Below are positions 22,828 to 30,764 of a stretch of 64,000 nt of DNA, one piece after another (position 1 is the first letter of the stretch; every line of letters begins with the position of its first letter). A program made the translations under genes and the position numbers. The DNA comes from Onishia taeanensis (GTDB taxonomy: Bacteria; Pseudomonadota; Gammaproteobacteria; Pseudomonadales; Halomonadaceae): positions 354,350-418,349 of the forward strand of contig NZ_JABVXC010000002.1 in assembly GCF_013349955.1 (NCBI RefSeq). The letters run 5' to 3'. The notes beneath the pieces are model-generated. The model did no database searches. It was not told where the DNA came from and saw only the letters and a list, made by a program, of their open reading frames with translations.

Positions 22828-23904
22828 TCAGGCCCCCTGCGCCATGGCCTGCTGGAGAAAGGCCTCGCAGCGCTGGCGCGCTGGGCGCTCGTTAAGGCCG
22901 GCACAGTAAGCCTCGAACTCGGGGCGCCAGGGGATGGAGCCGAACTGCAGTCCCCAACTGAGATGAGCCCCCACATAGATATCCGCGGCACTGAAGGCGT
23001 CGCCGGCGATATAGCGCTTGCCCGCAACAGCGCCTGCCAGGGTATCGAGCACCGCTTGAAGGCTGCCGCAGCCAAGCTGCATGTGCTGACGCTCGTCCGG
23101 ATAGACACCCAGCAGGCCTTTGAGAGAGACGGCGGTTTCCAGCGGCCCGGCCGCGAAGAACAGCCAGCGGTAGTAGTCGCCCCGCAGCGCCAATGGTGGC
23201 GCTAATCCGGCTTGGGGGAAGGCATCGGCCAGGTAGGCGCAAATGGCAGCGGTCTCGGTGACCACTACGTCGCCGTGGCGAATCGCCGGCACCTTGCCCA
23301 TCGGGTTGATGGCCAAATAATTCGGCGCCTTCATCGAAGTGCCATAATCCAGCACCACCATGCGATAGGCGACGCCGAGCTCCTCGAGCATCCAGTGGAC
23401 GATGCTTCCCCGCGACAAAGGGTGGGTATAGAAGATTAGCTCGTCTGTCGCCGCCTCTTCCCGGCGATCACTACCCCAGGGTCCCTCGGAGACTAGGCTG
23501 GCCGCATCCTGTTCGACGACGCCTTGGTCGCTGCCTGCCAGTTTGAGGCCGGTCAAGCGCTCTGCCTGCTCATCGGGCAAGGCATCGGCCACCTTGTCGC
23601 GCAGCTGTGCGGCCGGGGCGGCCAGCGGGCCCGCCGCATCCTCGACCTTCACCAGCCCCAGCGCCAGCGCATCGAGTTGCTCGTCGGTCAGCATCAGCGC
23701 CGGCAGCAGCACGCCGGGCGCCAACGTATAGCCGGTGCCGGGCACATGCTCGATGTCGACACCGACCGCTTTCAGCACGGCGATATCCTGATACAGGGTG
23801 CGCAGCGAGATACCCTGTGTCTCGGCCAGGGTCGTGCCGTTCACCGGCCCCTCGTGGCGGCGCATCACACGGACAATATCCTGCAAGCGAGTCTTACGGG
23901 ACAT
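22828..23904 (-). CDS. Fusion of a YafY-type HTH regulator and a glutathione S-transferase
   Basis: A 358-residue protein with two unrelated parts. Residues 1-115 are the N-terminus of a YafY/DeoR-like regulator: winged HTH LAETQGISLRTLYQDIAVLKAVGVDIE, then VLLPALMLTDEQLDALALGL. The WYL sensor domain expected next is absent. After a linker (about 116-152), residues 153-355 are a complete GST: thioredoxin-fold domain (ELIFYTHPLSRGSIVHWMLEEL, NPMGKVPAI, VTETAAICAYLAD) and helical domain (YIAGDAFSAADIYVG). There is no internal stop, and GAGGAGA precedes the ATG. It may be a GST-sensing regulator or a deletion fusion. Activity of either half is unproven. Confidence 0.82.
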   Translation of the reverse strand: MSRKTRLQDIVRVMRRHEGPVNGTTLAETQGISLRTLYQDIAVLKAVGVDIEHVPGTGYTLAPGVLLPALMLTDEQLDALALGLVKVEDAAGPLAAPAAQLRDKVADALPDEQAERLTGLKLAGSDQGVVEQDAASLVSEGPWGSDRREEAATDELIFYTHPLSRGSIVHWMLEELGVAYRMVVLDYGTSMKAPNYLAINPMGKVPAIRHGDVVVTETAAICAYLADAFPQAGLAPPLALRGDYYRWLFFAAGPLETAVSLKGLLGVYPDERQHMQLGCGSLQAVLDTLAGAVAGKRYIAGDAFSAADIYVGAHLSWGLQFGSIPWRPEFEAYCAGLNERPARQRCEAFLQQAMAQGA

Positions 23905-24310
23905 GTAGTTGGTCTCCTCGGGTTGCTGGCACAGGCGTCATCTTCGCGGCAGGTTGCTCAACGATGAATGGCTCAAGGCCGGATGCAAGGACTGACTGGC
24001 AGCAAAACTCGGCAGCACAACCTGCTCAACACAATGCGGCCAGCAATATCGACACAGGTATCGGCTCTTGGATCATGCAGTAAGCCTCAGCCTTGGCGTC
24101 CTTGATGCGTGCTCTCGCAGATCTCTTAGCCTTCCGTGAGCGCGAACGCTTACAGACTAGCAGTAAGTGTCAAAAAACGAAGGGATGGCCGTAAAAAAAA
24201 ATCAACAGCAGCCACCTGCCGGCATCATATCAGCGCAGGGGCTTGGCTGAGGCTGCCCGTCAATTGGCGTAGGTTACCTCAAGGCGTGAAGGGCCAGGAT
24301 CGTAGAAACA
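23905..24310. other. Intergenic region without recognised gene
   Basis: About 400 bp between the HTH-GST gene and the repeat beyond the SleB gene. A plus-strand frame (ending at 24083) contains a lipobox-like FAAGCST, but it has no credible start or ribosome site and runs antisense to the HTH-GST gene. A-rich tracts occur at 24165-24210. I see no RNA gene or terminator with confidence. Confidence 0.5.
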
Positions 24311-24370
24311 GGCCTTGAAGAACTAGGCCTTGAAGAACCAGGCCCTGTCGAACCAGGCCCTGTCGAACCA
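24311..24370. repeat. Four tandem 15-bp units after the SleB stop
   Basis: GGCCTTGAAGAAC(T/C)A twice, then GGCCCTGTCGAACCA twice, starting 13 bp beyond the minus-strand stop. Each of the latter units can form a small hairpin (CCCTG-loop-CAGGG). The units look like stepwise duplications followed by local divergence. Confidence 0.9.
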
Positions 24371-24382
24371 GGGCAGGAAGCA

Positions 24383-25000
24383 TCAGGGCTTATAGAAGAT
24401 GAAATCGCCGACTCTGGCCGTTTCGGTGAACTCCGCCGCCCAATAGGGAGAGATGGTGCGCTGATGGAAAAACATCGCTCCGCCGGTGTGATCCGAAAGC
24501 TGCCCATTGAGTGCCTGGCGCGCGACCTCCTTGACGATCGCATAGCGCTGCGGCTCCTGGACATCATCCCCGCGACCATCGCACCACCAGGAAAACTGGC
24601 AGTAGCCCTGCTCGCCGCCTTGCTTGACCACGCCGCAAATGGTGTCCGGAAAGCGACTATCCGCGAGCCGGTTCATCACCACATTGGCCACGGCGGCCAT
24701 ATCATCGGTGCCTTCTCCCTTGGCTTCCCAATAGACAGCACGCGAAAGGCAGGTAATCGCATCATCGAGTGGCGACGCACCCGCGGGGTCCACCGCCGCA
24801 ACGCCGGGACGAGTGATGGCCACGGCCGGATCGGGGCGCGACTCGCTGCCACCGTCGACGATGCTCTGCTCGATCAGTTCCGCCTTATCCTGAGCGATCG
24901 TCGACTTCTGCTCTCGGGTCAACGGCGCACTCTCCGCGGCCATCACGGGGTCTGCGAGCATCAGCACCGCCAGGCCGAGCACCAGAACGAACTGGTACAT
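24383..25000 (-). CDS. Secreted cell-wall hydrolase (SleB / Hydrolase_2 family)
   Basis: A 205-residue protein with a signal peptide (cleavage near PVMA-AES), a low-complexity linker and a C-terminal Hydrolase_2 domain: CLSRAVYWEAKGEGTDDMAAVANVVMNR, with the catalytic-type Glu in YWEAKGE, then FPDTICGVVKQ, CQFSWWCDG and a closing GAMFFH...FTETARVGDFIFYK. Homologues include SleB and CwlJ lytic enzymes of spore-formers. In Gram-negatives the domain is presumed to act on peptidoglycan. The gene is monocistronic. Confidence 0.85.
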   Translation of the reverse strand: MYQFVLVLGLAVLMLADPVMAAESAPLTREQKSTIAQDKAELIEQSIVDGGSESRPDPAVAITRPGVAAVDPAGASPLDDAITCLSRAVYWEAKGEGTDDMAAVANVVMNRLADSRFPDTICGVVKQGGEQGYCQFSWWCDGRGDDVQEPQRYAIVKEVARQALNGQLSDHTGGAMFFHQRTISPYWAAEFTETARVGDFIFYKP

Positions 25001-25203
25001 AGGTGAACCTCCTCAATGCAGTACCGCGGCGCCATGCCGACAAGGTTTCTCGACCGATAATACTCCAGCAGCACTATCGATGTGGATAATCCACAAAATC
25101 GGCTAGCCGACACCGCATGTCTCGCCCATAAAAAACGGCGAACCGAGGTTCGCCGTGGAAGGTGGTCAGAGCGCCTGACCGAGAGAGACCGTTGTCGTGG
25201 AGA

Positions 25204-27021
25204 TCAGATCTCGAAACCGAGACCGAAGTCCTCGGCGGAGATCGCCATCAGCGAAGCGCCGCCGGCCTTGATCATTTCTGCATGAGCCCGGGTGCGCGGC
25301 AGCAGGCGCTGATAGAAGAAGCGCGCGGTATCGAGCTTGGCTTGGTAGAAGGCGTCTTCCTCGCCGCCAAGCGACTGCTGTGACTGTTTGGCGGCGCGGG
25401 CAAACAGGTAGGCAAGGGTCACGTAGCCCGAGTACATCAGGTAATCGACGCTGGCGGCCCCGACCTCTTCGCGATCGTTCATCGCCTTCATGCCCACGCC
25501 CATGGTCAGCTCGCCCCATTCGGCATTGAGCCCGGCAAGGGGTGCGACGAATTCCTGAAGGGCCGGGTTATCGGCTTCGGCCTTGCAGAACTGGTGAATT
25601 TCCTTGGTGAAGACCTTGAGGGTCTCGCCCTGGCTCATCAGCACCTTGCGGCCCAACAGATCGAGGGCCTGGATACCGGTGGTGCCCTCGTAGAGACGAG
25701 TGATACGCGCATCGCGCACCAACTGCTCCATGCCCCATTCCTGGATGAAGCCGTGGCCGCCGAACACCTGCACGCCCTCGTTGGTAGCCTCGAAGCCGAC
25801 CTCGGTGAGGAACGCCTTGACGATCGGCGTCAAAAGGCCAAGCAAGGTCTCGGCCCGCTCGCGCTCGGCAGGATCTTGACCGTGCTCGACCAGGTCGACC
25901 AGCTGGGCGGTATACATCACCAGCATCCGCCCACCTTCGGCAAAGGCCTTCTGGGTCAGCAGCATGCGCCGCACATCCGGGTGCACGATGATCGGATCGG
26001 CGGGCTTAGCCGGTGCCTTCGCGCCAGACAGCGCCCGCATCTGCAGACGGTCGCGGGCATAGGCCAGCGAGTTCTGAAAGCTTGCCTCCATTAGCCCGAG
26101 GCCCTGAATACCCACGCCGATGCGGGCCACGTTCATCATCGTGAACATGCAGGCAAGCCCCTTGTGGGGACGGCCCACCAGGTAGCCTCGAGCACCGTCG
26201 AAGTTCATCACACAGGTGGCGTTGCCGTGGATGCCCATCTTGTGTTCCAGCGACCCACAGGAGACGCCGTTGCGCGCGCCCGGGTTGCCGTTTTCATCCG
26301 GCAGGTCCTCTGGCAAGTACTTCGGCACCACGAACAGCGAGATGCCCTTCGAGCCTTCTGGGGCGTCAGGCAGCTTGGCGAGCACCAGGTGCACGATGTT
26401 TTCGGCCAGGTCATGCTCGCCCGCCGAGATGAAGATCTTGGTACCGCTGATGTCATAGCCGCCATCATCGGCCGGCACCGCGCGGGTCTTGATCAGGCCC
26501 AGGTCGGTGCCGCAGTGAGGTTCGGTCAGGCACATGGTGCCGGTCCAGACACCCTCGACCAGCTTGGTCAGGTAGGTGGCCTTCTGCTCCTCACTGCCGT
26601 GATGACGCAGGGCATCGGCGGCGCCATGGGAAAGCCCCGGATACATGCCCCAGGCCAGGTTGGTGGCACAGGTCATCTCGGAAAGCGCCATGCCCAGCGA
26701 GTGCGGCAGGCCCTGGCCGCCGAATTCCGGCTCAGCGGCAAGGCCCGGCCAGCCCCCTTCGATGTACTGGCGGTAGGCTTCCTTGAAGCCTCGGGGCGCC
26801 TTGACCTCGCCGCCTTCCAGCAGGCAGCCCTCACGGTCACCGCTCTGATTGAGCGGCAGTAGCACCTCGCGGGAGAAGCGTGCGCCCTCCTCGAGAATCG
26901 CGCCGACGACATCCGGCGTGGCGTCATCGCCGCCCGGCAGCCGTGAATAGTGGCCGGGGAAGTCCAGCAGCTCGTCCATCACGAAGCGCAAGTCGCGCAG
27001 GGGGGCCTGGTAGTCGGGCAT
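25204..27021 (-). CDS. Acyl-CoA dehydrogenase (DmdC-like, C-terminal extended)
   Basis: A 605-residue flavoprotein of the acyl-CoA dehydrogenase family with the extra N- and C-terminal domains of DmdC-type (3-methylmercaptopropionyl-CoA) and related fatty acyl-CoA dehydrogenases. Motifs: GGWPGLAAEPEFGGQGLP, TMCLTEPHCGTDLG, FGGHGFIQEWGMEQL, and the catalytic Glu in RITRLYEGTTGIQALDL. Specificity for methylmercaptopropionate versus ordinary acyl-CoAs cannot be set from sequence; no dmdB or dmdD is adjacent. The ATG at 27021 follows AGGAG. PsrA-like palindromes lie upstream. Confidence 0.9.
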   Translation of the reverse strand: MPDYQAPLRDLRFVMDELLDFPGHYSRLPGGDDATPDVVGAILEEGARFSREVLLPLNQSGDREGCLLEGGEVKAPRGFKEAYRQYIEGGWPGLAAEPEFGGQGLPHSLGMALSEMTCATNLAWGMYPGLSHGAADALRHHGSEEQKATYLTKLVEGVWTGTMCLTEPHCGTDLGLIKTRAVPADDGGYDISGTKIFISAGEHDLAENIVHLVLAKLPDAPEGSKGISLFVVPKYLPEDLPDENGNPGARNGVSCGSLEHKMGIHGNATCVMNFDGARGYLVGRPHKGLACMFTMMNVARIGVGIQGLGLMEASFQNSLAYARDRLQMRALSGAKAPAKPADPIIVHPDVRRMLLTQKAFAEGGRMLVMYTAQLVDLVEHGQDPAERERAETLLGLLTPIVKAFLTEVGFEATNEGVQVFGGHGFIQEWGMEQLVRDARITRLYEGTTGIQALDLLGRKVLMSQGETLKVFTKEIHQFCKAEADNPALQEFVAPLAGLNAEWGELTMGVGMKAMNDREEVGAASVDYLMYSGYVTLAYLFARAAKQSQQSLGGEEDAFYQAKLDTARFFYQRLLPRTRAHAEMIKAGGASLMAISAEDFGLGFEI

Positions 27022-27107
27022 CTCGCACACTCCTGAAAGCATCATCCACTCGGCCGCTGCCGAAGGATTAAAACATGTGTTTGAAATTATCCAGCTACCC
27101 GCCTGTA

Positions 27108-27125
27108 GTCAAGCGGTCGTTTAAA
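27108..27125. promoter_or_regulatory. PsrA/FadR-like operator upstream of the acyl-CoA dehydrogenase
   Basis: GTCAAGCGGTCGTTTAAA resembles the PsrA-type palindrome (TTCAAACG-N2-CGTTTGAA as I recall it), about 90 bp before the start codon. A second similar element, AAAACATGTGTTTGAAA, lies at about 27069-27085. The fadD promoter has a related site. Confidence 0.45.
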
Positions 27126-27170
27126 AAATGGCAAGCCGGCAAACAGCATAAGTTTGCCTGATCCATAGCA

Positions 27171-27206
27171 AACGCCCCCGTAGCACTGCTACGAGGGCGT
27201 TTTTCT
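27171..27206. terminator. Strong bidirectional terminator
   Basis: 15-bp arms with one mismatch (AACGCCC...TAGCA / TGCTA...GGGCGTT), a one-base centre and TTTTT on the plus strand. It separates the short-chain dehydrogenase from the acyl-CoA dehydrogenase promoter region. Confidence 0.85.
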
Positions 27207-27249
27207 TCAAGCTTCGAGCTTATGGCTTACAGCTCCCGGCGTAGCCGGG

Positions 27250-28008
27250 TCATTGCATGCGAATGCCTCCGTCGAGGCGGATCACCTCGCCGTTGAGCAT
27301 CACGTTGGTGATGATCTGCTCGGCCAGGCTCGCAAACTCAGCAGGCTTGCCCAGGCGCTTGGGGAAAGGCACGGCGGCCGACAGCGACGCCACCGCATCC
27401 TCGGGGATGCCGCTCATCATCGGGGTCTCGAATACCCCGGGGGCGATACTCATCACCCGGATGCCGTGGCGCGACAGCTCACGGGCCAGCGGCAAGGTCA
27501 TGCCCGCCACACCGGCCTTGGAGGCACTGTAGGCGGCCTGGCCCACCTGGCCGTCGAAGGCCGCCACCGAGGCGGTGGTAATGATCACCCCCCGCTCACC
27601 ATCATCCCCCGGGGCGTTGGCGGCCATGGCGGCGGCGGCCAGCCGCATGACGTTGAAGGTACCGATCAGGTTGATCTCGACGGTGCGGGTATAGCCGGCG
27701 AGGTCTGCGGGGTTGCCCTCACGATCGAGCAGCTTGGCTACGCTGACCACGCCAGCACAGTGCACCACCCCGTGCAGGCCACCCGCGTTCACGGCGAGAT
27801 CGACGGCGGCCTGGATATCCGCTTGCTGGGTCACATCGCCACGACAGGCCGTGGCAGCCTCGCCGAGCCGGCCGGCCAGTTCGTCTACTGCGCCGTTGAG
27901 GTCACAGAGCACCACTCGGGCACCGCCAGCGACCAACCGCTCGGCGGTGGCAGCGCCGAGTCCGGAGGCGGCGCCGGTGATCAGGAAGGTTTTTGCATTG
28001 ACTTGCAT
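27250..28008 (-). CDS. 3-hydroxyacyl-CoA dehydrogenase of the short-chain dehydrogenase family
   Basis: A 252-residue SDR enzyme. Motifs: NAD-binding [15 protein letters not shown] with Asp at the end of strand two (CDLNG, favouring NAD), HCAG, catalytic Ser/Tyr/Lys in [24 protein letters not shown], and [11 protein letters not shown]. The pattern, including a long [16 protein letters not shown] insert, resembles human HSD17B10-type 3-hydroxyacyl-CoA dehydrogenases and bacterial homologues in branched-chain or short fatty acyl-CoA breakdown. It lies 62 bp downstream of the acyl-CoA ligase in the same direction, a likely two-gene operon. Confidence 0.87.
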   Translation of the reverse strand: MQVNAKTFLITGAASGLGAATAERLVAGGARVVLCDLNGAVDELAGRLGEAATACRGDVTQQADIQAAVDLAVNAGGLHGVVHCAGVVSVAKLLDREGNPADLAGYTRTVEINLIGTFNVMRLAAAAMAANAPGDDGERGVIITTASVAAFDGQVGQAAYSASKAGVAGMTLPLARELSRHGIRVMSIAPGVFETPMMSGIPEDAVASLSAAVPFPKRLGKPAEFASLAEQIITNVMLNGEVIRLDGGIRMQ

Positions 28009-28070
28009 GGTCTCTCTCCGGTCTAGGCAATGTCTGAAAGTACTGCGCTCGTCGACTTTTCAGACACAAC

Positions 28071-29729
28071 CTAAGACGTGCGAACGTCGTCGGCTGCCTG
28101 GGCACGCAGCTTGAAACGCTGAATCTTGCCACTGGGTGTCTTCGGCAACTCGTCGATGAAGGTGATGATCCGCGGAAAAGCGTGAGTCGACAGGCGCTCG
28201 CGCACCCGCTGGCGAATCTCGTCGGCCAGTTCGTCGCTGGCCTCGAAGCCTTCGCGCAGCACGACGTAGGAAGTGATGATTTCGCCACGGATCTCGTCGG
28301 GCTGGCCGACGGCGGCACTCTCGGCCACCGCCGGATGCGTCATCACGGTATTCTCGACATCGGTGGGGCCAACCCGGTAGCCGGCCGTGCTGATGATGTC
28401 ATCGTCGCGGCCGGCAAACTGGAAGGTGCCGTCCTCGGCCTTTACCACCACGTCGCCGGTCAGATAGTAGCCATCAGCGAAGGGTCGCTTTTCCTGCCAG
28501 GTGTAGCCTGGGAAGAAATGCGCTGGCGAATGGGCGATATCCACGGCCAGCACACCCGGCTCCCCCGCTGGCTGCTCGTGATTTTCGGCATCGAGTATTA
28601 CCAAACGATAACCGGGCATCGGCACCCCCATGGCGCCGACATGCTTGGGGTGCTCGAGGCCATGATGGTTGCAGCAGGTCATGCCGGTCTCGGTCTGGCC
28701 GTAGTGGTCCATCACCGCACAACCCAGCGCCCCTTCGACCCAGTTCACCACTTCGGTGTTCAGCGGCTCGCCAGCGGAGCTGGCGGCCCGCAGTGAGAGG
28801 TTGCGGTGGGCATCATCGAAGAGTCCCGAGGCTTTCATCAGCCGATAGGCGGTCGGCGCGGCGGCGAAGTTGGTAATGCCATGGCGCTGCATGAAGGCAA
28901 GTGCGCCCTCGGCCGTAAAGCCCGCCTCGCAGAAATGGGTGGTGCCACCCAGCAGCAACGGGCCGGTGATGGCGTAATACAGGCCATAGGCCCAGCCCGG
29001 GTCGGCCATGTTCCAGAAACGATCATCGTCGCGCAGCCCGATGGCCAGCTCCATGTAGCTGGCAAAGGCCGGCAACGCCGCCAGCGGCACCGCCACGCCC
29101 TTGGGCTTGCCGACGGTTCCGGACGTGAACATCTGCAAGAAGGGCGCATCGCGGCTCAGGCGCGGCGGCGTTGCGGTCATCGGCGCATGGCCGATAGCCG
29201 TCTGCCAGTCGAGATCCTCTGGGTGCTCGACATCGGCGCCTTCCATGCACATTACCGCCGGACACTGGGTCAGGCCATCGAACTTGGCGCGATTGGCGTG
29301 ATCGGTGATCACCAATCGCGTATCGGCCCGCGACAGGCGGTAGTCGACGGCATCCGGCCCGAAGGCGGTGAACAGCGGCTGATACACGGCGCCGATGCGC
29401 CAGGTGGCCAGTACCGTGATCAACAGCGCCGGCGTGCGCGGCAGCATGCTGGCGATGCGATCACCGACGCCCAGCCCGCGTTCTTGAAACCAGCCGGCCA
29501 GCCGAGCGCTCTGGGCATCTAGCTCGGCATAGCTCAAACGCGACACCTGCCCATCGCAGGATTCATGCACCAGTGCCGTTACGTCACCGCGACCGGCACG
29601 CAGCTGGCGCCCACAACAGGCCTCATAGGCATTGAGATGGCCGTCACGATGGTCATCGAGACGAGCCACCATGTCATCGAAAGAGAAGCGATCAGTGGGC
29701 GACTGATAGGGCTGAGGCGGTGTTGTCAT
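28071..29729 (-). CDS. Acyl-CoA synthetase (AMP-forming)
   Basis: A 552-residue ANL-superfamily ligase that forms acyl-CoA via an acyl-adenylate. Core motifs: LQMFTSGTVGKPKGVAVPL (P-loop-like), YGQTETGM (A5), YLTGDVVVK, and the C-terminal catalytic Lys in PKTPSGKIQRFKLR. Overall pattern (SRADTRLVITD, GYRVGPTDVENTVMTHPAV) places it near medium/short-chain acyl-CoA or propionyl-type ligases; the substrate is not decided. The ATG at 29729 follows AAGG; an upstream frame to 29777 lacks a ribosome site. Two palindromes in its promoter suggest dual regulation. Confidence 0.88.
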   Translation of the reverse strand: MTTPPQPYQSPTDRFSFDDMVARLDDHRDGHLNAYEACCGRQLRAGRGDVTALVHESCDGQVSRLSYAELDAQSARLAGWFQERGLGVGDRIASMLPRTPALLITVLATWRIGAVYQPLFTAFGPDAVDYRLSRADTRLVITDHANRAKFDGLTQCPAVMCMEGADVEHPEDLDWQTAIGHAPMTATPPRLSRDAPFLQMFTSGTVGKPKGVAVPLAALPAFASYMELAIGLRDDDRFWNMADPGWAYGLYYAITGPLLLGGTTHFCEAGFTAEGALAFMQRHGITNFAAAPTAYRLMKASGLFDDAHRNLSLRAASSAGEPLNTEVVNWVEGALGCAVMDHYGQTETGMTCCNHHGLEHPKHVGAMGVPMPGYRLVILDAENHEQPAGEPGVLAVDIAHSPAHFFPGYTWQEKRPFADGYYLTGDVVVKAEDGTFQFAGRDDDIISTAGYRVGPTDVENTVMTHPAVAESAAVGQPDEIRGEIITSYVVLREGFEASDELADEIRQRVRERLSTHAFPRIITFIDELPKTPSGKIQRFKLRAQAADDVRTS

Positions 29730-29782
29730 ATTGAGCCTTCTCCTGGGGCTTGGGCCTGTGACGACCTTGGCTACCACATCAT

Positions 29783-29806
29783 CTAGTTAACGTTAACGTC
29801 AACTAG
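29783..29806. promoter_or_regulatory. 24-bp palindrome (LiuR-like) upstream of the acyl-CoA ligase
   Basis: A 24-bp inverted repeat with one mismatched pair, centred on ACGTTAACGT, 54 bp before the ligase start. It resembles the TTGACGT-rich palindromes I associate with MerR-type LiuR regulators of branched-chain acyl-CoA catabolism. No MerR gene is in the window. Confidence 0.45.
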
Positions 29807-29829
29807 TAACTTAGCAGCATGGACAGACC

Positions 29830-29845
29830 TAGCAAGCGCTTGCTA
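29830..29845. promoter_or_regulatory. Perfect 16-bp palindrome, candidate TetR operator
   Basis: TAGCAAGCGCTTGCTA is perfectly symmetric and lies about 100 bp upstream of the ligase. Its core 10-mer AGCAAGCGCT recurs between the divergent tetR and thiolase genes (30680-30689, opposite orientation). From here to 30079 I see no gene or further signal. Confidence 0.55.
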
Positions 29846-30079
29846 CAACGTCTTTAGTCGCGCACGCAAAGCGCCTTGGCATGCCCTTGTCGCTCACGTC
29901 CAAGACGATGACATGGCCAAGCGTCATGACTGGCCAACGCGATGAGACAGGAAAAGTTAAAAGCGGTGAGAACGCGCTGCTAGGCTAATCGGGGAGCAGC
30001 GCAGAGGTATCGGAAAGGGAGTCGCCGCGCCGGCGGCAAGCGCCATCGACCGCGATAGAGGACAAGCCGCCAGCAAGGG

Positions 30080-30667
30080 TTAGGCGGGCGTCGCCGCCGG
30101 CGCACCAAGCATGCCGATCAGCTCGCTTGCCAGGGCGTCCGGCGAGTAGGCACCGGCAGGGTCATACCAGCGCACCGTCCAGTTCAGGGCGCCGAGCACG
30201 AAACGCGAGACCAGAAACTTGTCACCGCGGATCAGCCCGGCCTCCAGGGCGTCGCCTATCACCTCCTGCCAGAGCTGTTCGTAGGCATCGCGCAGGTGGC
30301 CAAGGTGGTCACGAGAGGCTTCGTCCAGCCGCCGCCATTCGTAGAGGGCCACCACATGGGCATTGCGGTCGGTGAGCAGGGTCTCGAGGTGCGCACGCGC
30401 CATGGCATGCAACCTGGCCTCGGCGCCTCCGTCGCACTGCGCAAGGGCCTCGTGAGCGATGGACAGGGCGTTATGGGTGCCCTCTTCGATGACCGCACAG
30501 AGGATTTCCTGCTTGTCGCGGAAGTGATGGAAGAGGCTGCCCGATTTAATGCCCATTTCCTGGGCCAGCATGCGCACGGTGGTGCGATCGAAGCCTTCCT
30601 GAACGAACAGTTGGGCGGCGACGCGAATCAGTTCCCGGCGCCGCGGCGAGTTATTCACTACATTCAT
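30080..30667 (-). CDS. TetR-family regulator of acyl-CoA metabolism
   Basis: A 195-residue TetR protein. The N-terminal HTH is AAQLFVQEGFDRTTVRMLAQEMGIKSGSLFHHFRDKQEILCAVI. The C-terminal domain is of the type found in regulators of fatty-acid or CoA-thioester catabolism (KstR2/FadR-like group). It is divergent from a thiolase and flanks an acyl-CoA ligase/dehydrogenase operon, so an acyl-CoA effector is a fair inference. I use the ATG at 30667; a longer frame to 30730 crosses the operator. Confidence 0.85.
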   Translation of the reverse strand: MNVVNNSPRRRELIRVAAQLFVQEGFDRTTVRMLAQEMGIKSGSLFHHFRDKQEILCAVIEEGTHNALSIAHEALAQCDGGAEARLHAMARAHLETLLTDRNAHVVALYEWRRLDEASRDHLGHLRDAYEQLWQEVIGDALEAGLIRGDKFLVSRFVLGALNWTVRWYDPAGAYSPDALASELIGMLGAPAATPA

Positions 30668-30675
30668 CGCATTTA

Positions 30676-30695
30676 CACTAGCGCTTGCTTGGTTA
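30676..30695. promoter_or_regulatory. Candidate TetR operator in the tetR-thiolase intergenic region
   Basis: Contains AGCGCTTGCTT, sharing its 10-base core with the perfect palindrome at 29830-29845. It lies between the divergent starts of tetR (30667) and the thiolase (30765), where one site could control both. Confidence 0.5.
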
Positions 30696-30764
30696 GCCTT
30701 GAGAAAACCATAGCCCCCATCTGCGGTCAACGGCTCTGCCCCGCGACCGCCAAGGAGTCATACC

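Noticed and set aside
23607..24083. Plus-strand frame with a lipobox-like FAAGCST near 23950
   Set aside because: The upstream part is antisense to the HTH-GST gene, the segment before the Cys is not a clean signal sequence with an ATG, and no ribosome site was found.
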